Shown: positions 59,201 through 64,000 of the stretch, in pieces
How the letters are laid out: the number at the start of each line of letters is the position of its first letter
How positions within the stretch are numbered: the first letter of the stretch is position 1
Source of the DNA: JAYPWI01 sp964629575
GTDB taxonomy: Bacteria; Actinomycetota; Acidimicrobiia; Acidimicrobiales; Poriferisodalaceae
Direction of reading: 5' to 3'
Assembly (NCBI GenBank): GCA_964629575.1
Contig: CAZVUM010000011.1
Location: forward strand, 23,587-87,586
DNA length: 64,000 nucleotides
Notes under the pieces: model-generated
The model's input: only the letters and a program-made list of their open reading frames with translations
Told to the model about the DNA's origin: nothing
Database searches by the model: none
Made by a program: the position numbers and the translations under genes

Positions 59201-61096
59201 TACGTCTTGGGCCTGCACCGTCGTCTCGAGGCCAACCACCTCGCGCTCGTGGTCGGTCAGGCGCTGGTGGAACGGGTCGAACGATGAGTCCGCTGCGAGG
59301 TGTTCGACCGTTCGTTCGGCGAGGTCGGCGAACGTCGAGTCGAGATCGGCGTCCAACTCCTCGAGACGGGCCTCGTCGACATACCGCAGGTCGCGCAGCG
59401 TGACGAGGGTTCCGCGGTGCTCACGTAGCTGAGCCAGAAGTGACGTGTGGTCGTCCGACCGTTCGATCGTTCCACGCGACCTGGCATCCAGATCGCGAAG
59501 ACGAGACGCCGCCTCGTCGACGCGAGTCGCGGCTGTTTCGCGGAGGGCTTTCACCTGAGCGAACTCGTCGAGGACGAGACCGGCAATCTCTCGAATATCG
59601 CGGACGACATCGGCGATGCGTCCCACCTCGGCATCGTCGAGCCAATGATGCGCGTCCATGGTGCGCGATGCCGCGGCGATCAGGTCCTCGAACGCCCGCT
59701 CCCCCTCGGCGCGGGACCGGGCGAGACGACCCACGGTCAGGGCATCGCTGATCCCGCGAACCAACTCGGCATTGCCGATCCGGGCCAGTGGGCCGGTGTC
59801 GACAGCGTGGGCGGCCTGGTGCTCGTCGGACACATACGGGGTTCGCCACACCTGCATCGGGTGAACGCGAGTCGGTTCGGCGTCCGTGTCTCGGAACACC
59901 ACGAGGTGGCCATCGTCGAACCGGCATACGCCGTGGCACTGGATGGGTGTGTGGACGTCCTTGCGCACCTGGTTGTACGACAGCAGGACGTAGCTGCCGA
60001 CTTCGCGGTTGCTGAACGTGTAGAGCACGTCTTCGCCGTTGGGCGACCTGACCACCGACTCGAACTCCATGTCGGTGGTGTCCACGTCGAACGCCCGGTG
60101 CTCACCGTCTTGGAGGTGAAAGCCGCCGGGAAAGATGACCCCGTGGTCCTCGGGCAGCGTCTGACACGCGAGCGCGATGGCGTCGAGGCGGGTCACCGTG
60201 CTCGACCGTCGGTTGAACACGTAGGTGCGTTCGTGTGTCTCCCTGTAGGGCGTGATCCGCAAGAGGATGAGCGATCCGCGTACCGCATAGTCGACCATGC
60301 AGTCGGCCAGGCTCTGCTCGGCATCGTCGACCGGCTCGACGAGGATCACCGCTCCATCGGGCGTGTTGTCCTCCGCCCGGAGCTCCAGCGAGCCGCCCGT
60401 CGGATCGATGAAGACCTCGTCGATCACCGATATCGCGGGGTGCCGTCCACCGCGATGGTCGGCCCGGCCAGTGGGCGTCCATTCGAAATCGAACCGCGGC
60501 GGGAACCGGTAGTCGCGGTCCCCGCGCGAGTCGATGTACTCACAGTCGCCCTCGGGCGTGAGTCGCCACCGGAACACCCGCACGTCCTCGAGCGTCGCTC
60601 CGATCTGAAATGCAGCGAGCAGGCGCTCGCCGGTGTTGACCAGGTCGAGCAGCCGAGCCGCCTTGTAGTAACGGTAGAGATCGATGAACTCCTCTTCGAA
60701 CCGCGGGTCGGCGAGGAAGTAGCCGGGGTCCTCCACCCCGACCTGGTGAAGATCGACGTCACCTCCGCCGGTGAGGGCGAGACGGTGAAGGGCGAACACG
60801 TCGGCGGGGCGGATCGTCTCGCGCAACCCGATGAAGACGTTGTACCCGAAGAGAAGGAGCTCGCCGACCTGCACCACATCGCGGGGGACGCAGCTGTTCT
60901 CGGTGCGGATTCGGGCGCCGCCGACCAGTTCGATCGTGGTCGCGCCGAACTCGGCGACTCGGCGATTGTTGAGCTGGTGGGCCCGCGACGCGAGTTCGGT
61001 TGCGCTGGCGCTCAGCCGCTGCTGGAGCAGTTCGTAGGCTCCAGCGGCGATCTGCTCTCCGTTCCCGTCGTTGGCCTGCGTCGACGCGTCGCTCAT
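56201..61096 (-). CDS. Giant AAA+ ATPase with coiled-coil middle
   Basis: 1631 residues. Residues about 1-450 are beta-rich (an RIRTENSCVPRDVVQVG opening, VFNRRSSTVTRLD, YVLLSYNQVRKDVHTPIQCHG), possibly a propeller-like module. About 450-850 is helical and coiled coil. A long helical region follows, then the AAA+ domain: Walker A SPPGYGKT (near 1280), Walker B NVLLYLDDIQHT (near 1345), sensor 1 FAVVMAANPYTESG. The type is often annotated DNA-repair ATPase without experimental basis. The ATG overlaps the flotillin stop (ATGA), so all three genes of the operon are translated together. Confidence 0.82.
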   Translation of the reverse strand: MSDASTQANDGNGEQIAAGAYELLQQRLSASATELASRAHQLNNRRVAEFGATTIELVGGARIRTENSCVPRDVVQVGELLLFGYNVFIGLRETIRPADVFALHRLALTGGGDVDLHQVGVEDPGYFLADPRFEEEFIDLYRYYKAARLLDLVNTGERLLAAFQIGATLEDVRVFRWRLTPEGDCEYIDSRGDRDYRFPPRFDFEWTPTGRADHRGGRHPAISVIDEVFIDPTGGSLELRAEDNTPDGAVILVEPVDDAEQSLADCMVDYAVRGSLILLRITPYRETHERTYVFNRRSSTVTRLDAIALACQTLPEDHGVIFPGGFHLQDGEHRAFDVDTTDMEFESVVRSPNGEDVLYTFSNREVGSYVLLSYNQVRKDVHTPIQCHGVCRFDDGHLVVFRDTDAEPTRVHPMQVWRTPYVSDEHQAAHAVDTGPLARIGNAELVRGISDALTVGRLARSRAEGERAFEDLIAAASRTMDAHHWLDDAEVGRIADVVRDIREIAGLVLDEFAQVKALRETAATRVDEAASRLRDLDARSRGTIERSDDHTSLLAQLREHRGTLVTLRDLRYVDEARLEELDADLDSTFADLAERTVEHLAADSSFDPFHQRLTDHEREVVGLETTVQAQDVGAELDELGRELDVVSDVVSGLDVADPVVRTSILGRIGEVVGVANRVRALLERRRTELAEHEGRAEFGAEFSLVTQSVAGALAQSASPEAADEQLGRMLVALENLEGRFGAVAEFASQIHDKRDDVYDAFAARKQALVDGRLRTAERLDDAATRVLATVTRRAASFSEPTEVAAFFAGDPMIERLRSIVAELRELGEVVRADEILLRLSAAGEQAQRGLRDQLDIFEDGGDVIRFGAHRFSVNSQALEASLVPSGDGVDLLLVGTDYREPVVDPEFEKTRPYWNMRVSSESPDLSRAEYLAGTILLGAESDGSLADLSAAATDRLVDVVRAAIETRFAEGYERGVHDADAALILAAAVRTFSDAGLLRVLAAVRSAAQLFWAHGLSEAERRRIHATARAAAALRESLREDGGFDALSTTLVASVAEFCAGWDLAVDPDRVAGYLAMEVAEEVPTFATSTTSVEHLHAFRNWLSASGNESVFLDAQRSLGDDEAGWYRVVDGWVRGWLSAEGFLPDEAPEIAASIVADVERRPVEIDLAITVEGLLSDHDRIVEGRLVTRLDDLLDRVHTHAAEVQPGFAAYQAARHGLLTRERERLRLEEFVPNVMSGFVRNRLIDEVYLPLIGDNLAKQLGTVGGSRVDQSGVLLLISPPGYGKTTLMEYVADRLGLVFVKVNGPALGTEVTSLDPAEAPDATARQEVERINFAFEMGNNVLLYLDDIQHTNPELLQKFISLSDGQRRVEGVWNGRTRTYDLRGKRFAVVMAANPYTESGESFQIPDMLANRADTWNLGDVLSGREEQFALSYLQNALTSNAVLAPLAGRDPGDLLRFVDLARGEPVSPEELSHPYSAVEIDQITRVVGHLLRIQEAVLAVNLQYIASAATADDYRTEPPFRLQGSYRNMNRLAEKVVPVMSSEEVEDLLDDHYIGEAQTLAAGAEENTLKLRQLRGVLTEDERARWDQIVAAFAARREPDGPDPVASALGQLDSTLQGALESLLRRMD

Positions 61097-63138
61097 CGCA
61101 GGAGCTGGCCGACCGGAACGTCACCCAACCCCGCACCCTGCGCCGCTTCGAGGATCTGGCCGAGCTGGCCGGCTCTCTCGCCGGAGCTAGCGGAGATCAT
61201 GCGGCCGAGGAACGCAGCGAGCGTCAGATCGCCGATCCCCGAAGCACCGAGGCCCGAAACAGCGTCGCCGATGTCGGCGACGAGATTCCGCTCGCCCTCC
61301 AGGTACGGACCCATGACCGTGGACGTGGTCTCGGATCGCTCGACGAACTGGTCGACGGCCTTGCCCCCCGACACTGCGCTGACGATGCGGTCGACGAAGA
61401 TGTCGCTGCCACCGACGATGTCGATGTCGGCGTTGGAGAGACCCGACGAGATCGCCTCGGCCTGGGCTTGGGCGATACCGACGTTGGCGTCGACTTCAGC
61501 GAGGCGTACCTGGACATCTGCATCGAGACGCCTGCTGAATTCCTCGAACTCTTGACCGACGCCCTCGAGCTCTCGCATGGCATCGGCCTTCTCGGTGAGG
61601 CCAGACGCCTCGCCCTTGAGCTTCGCCTCGGTCGCCTCGGCTTCGGCCGTGCCCTTCTCGCGCACCACATTGGCTTCGGCGAGGCCCTGCTTTTCGGTGG
61701 CGAGGGCGTCGGCCTCCTTGACGTGCACCTCGGCCAGACCGAGCTTCTCGATGGCCAGCGCGTCGGCCTCCTTCACGTGCACCTCGGCCAGACCCTCTGC
61801 CGCAAACTCGGCCTTCGCGCCCTCGGCGAGCTTGATCTGGGCCTCCGAACGCAGGCCTGCCGACTCCAACTCGGCGTTGGCGATGGTCACCTCTTCCTTG
61901 GCCCGGTGGTTGGCGGCAGCTTCCGAGGCCTCCGCGGCCTTGATGTCCTTGACGAAGGACGCCTGAGCATCACCTTCGGCCTCGAGAACGACAGCGTCCT
62001 TCATCCGGCTGGCATCTTCGACCACCCGCAGCGTGGCGATCGCTTCCTCCTCGCGAGCGACGTCCTTCTCGACCGCGACCCGATCGCGCTGGAGCTCGGC
62101 GATCGCCGCCTTCTCCTCTTCGAGGGATCGCTCGGCAGCGGTGGTCTCGACCTCTCGGTTGACCACCTCGATCTGGCGAGCCTTCTCGACCTTCTCGGTC
62201 TCGACCGCCACGACGCGCTCGCGGTTCTTCGCTGCCACATCGATCTCGCGCAGACGGTTCTCGTCGTCGATACCGATGGCGAGCTCCGCTGTGATCCTGG
62301 CCTGCTCTGCACGCTGATGTTCTTCGGCCTCGACCTGCAGGGTCGCCGACGCCTCCCTGGCGCGCACCACCTCGATCTCGCGCTTTTGCCGCGCCTCGGC
62401 CTCGGCCTGCTGCCGTTCGAGTTCGAGCACCGCCTCTCGGGTCTCGACGTTCTTGCGAGTGAGCGCCTTGGTCTCCTCGTTCTGGGCCTCGTTGGTCGCC
62501 ACGTGCTCGATCGCCGTGAGCTCGGTGATCTTCCTGATGCCCTCGGCATCGAGGATGTTGTTCTCGTCCAGTAGTTCAAGCGGTGTCTGCTCGAGATAGT
62601 CGATCGCAGCGTCCTCGAGCACGTACCCGTTGAGGTCGGTACCGATGATCTGCACGATCGCATCGCGGAAGCGGTTTCGCTCGGTGTACAGGTCGACGAA
62701 GTCGAACTGCTTGCCCGCAGTCTTGAGAGCCTCGCTGAACTTGGCGTTGAAGAGCTCCTCGAGCGTCACCTGGTCGCTCGCCCGCTCGGTCCCGATGGCC
62801 TGGGCCACCTTGATGACGTCCTCGGCGGTCTTGTTGACCCGAACGAAGAAGCGCACGGCGATGTCGGCCCTGATGTTGTCCTGGCAGATCAACCCGTCCT
62901 GGCCTCGGCGGTCGATCTCGATCGTCTTGACCGAGATGTCCATGATCTCCGCCTTGTGAATCACGGGGATCACGACGCGGCCGGTGAAGGTCACCACCAC
63001 GTCCTTCATGGTGCTGACGACGAGCGCTTTGCCCTGGGGCACCTTCCGGAAGAGGCGACTGACGAGGAGCGCGATGCTCAACAGCACCACCAGGACGATG
63101 CCCACCACCGTCGCGATCGCAATCAGAACGCTGTTCAT
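61093..63138 (-). CDS. Flotillin / SPFH-domain protein (YqiK-like)
   Basis: 681 residues. Membrane helix (VLIAIATVVGIVLVVLLSIALLV, 4-26), SPFH domain (about 30-220: RKVPQGKALVVSTMKDVVVTFTGR, ILDAEGIRKITELTAIEHVATNEAQ), then an Ala/Glu coiled coil (230-560) containing two exact copies of GLAEVHVKEADALA, and a Gly-rich tail. Flotillins oligomerise in ordered membrane patches. Overlaps both neighbours by four bases. Confidence 0.93.
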   Translation of the reverse strand: MNSVLIAIATVVGIVLVVLLSIALLVSRLFRKVPQGKALVVSTMKDVVVTFTGRVVIPVIHKAEIMDISVKTIEIDRRGQDGLICQDNIRADIAVRFFVRVNKTAEDVIKVAQAIGTERASDQVTLEELFNAKFSEALKTAGKQFDFVDLYTERNRFRDAIVQIIGTDLNGYVLEDAAIDYLEQTPLELLDENNILDAEGIRKITELTAIEHVATNEAQNEETKALTRKNVETREAVLELERQQAEAEARQKREIEVVRAREASATLQVEAEEHQRAEQARITAELAIGIDDENRLREIDVAAKNRERVVAVETEKVEKARQIEVVNREVETTAAERSLEEEKAAIAELQRDRVAVEKDVAREEEAIATLRVVEDASRMKDAVVLEAEGDAQASFVKDIKAAEASEAAANHRAKEEVTIANAELESAGLRSEAQIKLAEGAKAEFAAEGLAEVHVKEADALAIEKLGLAEVHVKEADALATEKQGLAEANVVREKGTAEAEATEAKLKGEASGLTEKADAMRELEGVGQEFEEFSRRLDADVQVRLAEVDANVGIAQAQAEAISSGLSNADIDIVGGSDIFVDRIVSAVSGGKAVDQFVERSETTSTVMGPYLEGERNLVADIGDAVSGLGASGIGDLTLAAFLGRMISASSGERAGQLGQILEAAQGAGLGDVPVGQLLR

Positions 63139-63779
63139 GTCTGCCCTTCTTCCCCACTCGGGGAGTTGTTGCTGTCAGCATCCGGCGGGGTGTCGTCGAA
63201 CGACAGGTCGGCCGGAACGACCGTGTAGACCTCGTTGGAGTCGTCGTGGTCGACGACGATCACCTCGTCGCCGCGCCGGATGTCGACGCCGACCCGCGCC
63301 CGGCCTTCCACCAGCAGCACCGAGCCCTGGGCGTCGGTGAGCTCCACCTGGCCGTAGCGGTCATCGAGCCGCTCCGTGCGCACCCGCCCGATCGAGCCGA
63401 TGAAAGCCGAGCGGGAATCGGCCTCGCTGGTCTCCATCATCCGCCCGAGAGGGCGAGCGAGCAGGACAGCGAACGTCGCGCCGACCGCGACGGACAACAG
63501 CAGGACGAGAATCACCACCACGAGGGCGATCCCGTCACCGAAGACCGAGACGAAGATCACGCTCGTCAGCCATCCGCCGGCGCTCAGAAAGGTCAGCACC
63601 GCCGCCGGCGGAACACCCCCCAGCTGCACGGCATCGAGCATGCCTTCGACCGGCCCGCCGAGATCGATCTCATCGCCGATCCCCAGCACCGCCATCAGCA
63701 GCCACCACCCGAGGCTGATCGCGAGCAGCACCGTGAACACGATCGTGGGGAAGGAAAAGATGATGTCGAAGAAGCTCAC
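63135..63779 (-). CDS. YqiJ/NfeD-like membrane OB-fold protein
   Basis: 214 residues. Helices near 10-32, 58-78 and 82-108, then a soluble OB-like domain (SAFIGSIGRVRTERLDDRYGQVELTDAQGS, GDEVIVVDHDDSNEVYTV). NfeD/YqiJ proteins pair with flotillins. First gene of the operon; only 221 bases precede it in the window. Confidence 0.8.
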   Translation of the reverse strand: MSFFDIIFSFPTIVFTVLLAISLGWWLLMAVLGIGDEIDLGGPVEGMLDAVQLGGVPPAAVLTFLSAGGWLTSVIFVSVFGDGIALVVVILVLLLSVAVGATFAVLLARPLGRMMETSEADSRSAFIGSIGRVRTERLDDRYGQVELTDAQGSVLLVEGRARVGVDIRRGDEVIVVDHDDSNEVYTVVPADLSFDDTPPDADSNNSPSGEEGQT

Positions 63780-64000
63780 GCCTCACCGCCCAGCCCGCTC
63801 GCGAACACGGCCGGCTCAGTCCGACCGGACCGCATTCTGTCATCACCCGGCCACGTCACCGGCCACACACTCATCACCCCATCTCGGCCCACCCACGGGC
63901 CTCCACTCGAAGATGACAACGAGATGACGATCGAGAAGGTTCCCTGTTGTCGCTGCGGGCTCGCTTCGGCCCCAGGCGGCCTCCAAAGGGGCCTCTCGCT
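63780..64000. other. Upstream spacer of the flotillin operon
   Basis: No gene seen. From about 63949 it enters TCGCTGCGGGCTCGCTTCGG, the head of the 58-bp repeat unit at 22627, and the window ends inside it. Confidence 0.6.

Overview
The window is high-GC, densely packed bacterial DNA with many four-base ATGA/GTGA gene overlaps, frequent GTG starts and several starts that look leaderless. The gene set points to an actinomycete: a BldD-type regulator with an intact c-di-GMP signature, a PAC2-family protein, an F420-type luciferase-like oxidoreductase, DUF2797, a SARP-type activator and a Tad pilus locus without a visible secretin. A free-living, probably aquatic member of the Acidimicrobiia is my best guess, but this is inference. 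Three runs of exactly 100 N show that the sequence is a scaffold assembled from short reads.

Layout. 1-1201: 5' part of a YtcJ-like amidohydrolase (minus strand, cut by the window edge). 1406-8044: a Tad/Flp pilus operon (CpaB, TadZ, TadA, TadB, TadC, Flp-like pilin, three TadE/G-like pseudopilins), followed by a membrane pseudokinase and a LysM protein (8111-10071). 10093-15584 (minus): hemW, a DUF2797 gene, a bldD-like gene, rsmE, dnaJ and hrcA. 15668-19533: a MoxR ATPase / DUF58 / DUF4129 membrane cluster. 19551-21462: a decayed sigma/anti-sigma/beta-propeller remnant beside an intact ECF sigma factor and its probable membrane partner. 21585-22511: a secreted protein built of six CX9C repeats. 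22584-23062: terminator, two tandem repeat arrays and the first gap. 23067-31331: lepA, a glutamate-dehydrogenase-family gene, rpsT, holA, comEC, comEA and an MFS transporter. 31446-32516: a lipoprotein.

32904-38209 holds two divergent signalling genes: a receptor Ser/Thr kinase whose outer domain is a family-5 peptide-binding protein, and a large STAND ATPase with a C-terminal SARP DNA-binding domain. Next to it, 38506-43019 encodes four low-complexity exported or surface proteins. Three of their promoter regions carry TTTCAC direct repeats spaced exactly 11 bp, each followed nine bases later by an NANNNT box. That is the layout expected of a SARP or OmpR-type activator, so the kinase, the SARP and the surface proteins may form one signalling unit.

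43451-53687 is mostly catabolic: cupin, enoyl-CoA hydratase, a PhyH-Nudix fusion, a GMC dehydrogenase, a thioredoxin-TPR protein, an APH-like kinase, a PAC2 protein, a methyltransferase, an LLM oxidoreductase and HMG-CoA lyase. 53798-56149 has a membrane protein, a CaiB-type CoA-transferase and a PNPOx-fold protein. 56201-63779 is a three-gene operon of an NfeD/YqiJ-like membrane OB-fold protein, a flotillin/SPFH protein and a 1631-residue AAA+ ATPase. It is the strongest candidate for a poorly described membrane-associated system.

A second theme is short tandem repetition between genes. There are arrays with periods of 13, 18, about 20, 21, 47, 49, 55, 58 and 59 bp, several at gene 3' ends or spanning stop codons, and all three gaps fall at such repeats or at exact 55-bp duplications. 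I saw no rRNA, tRNA, CRISPR array or insertion sequence.
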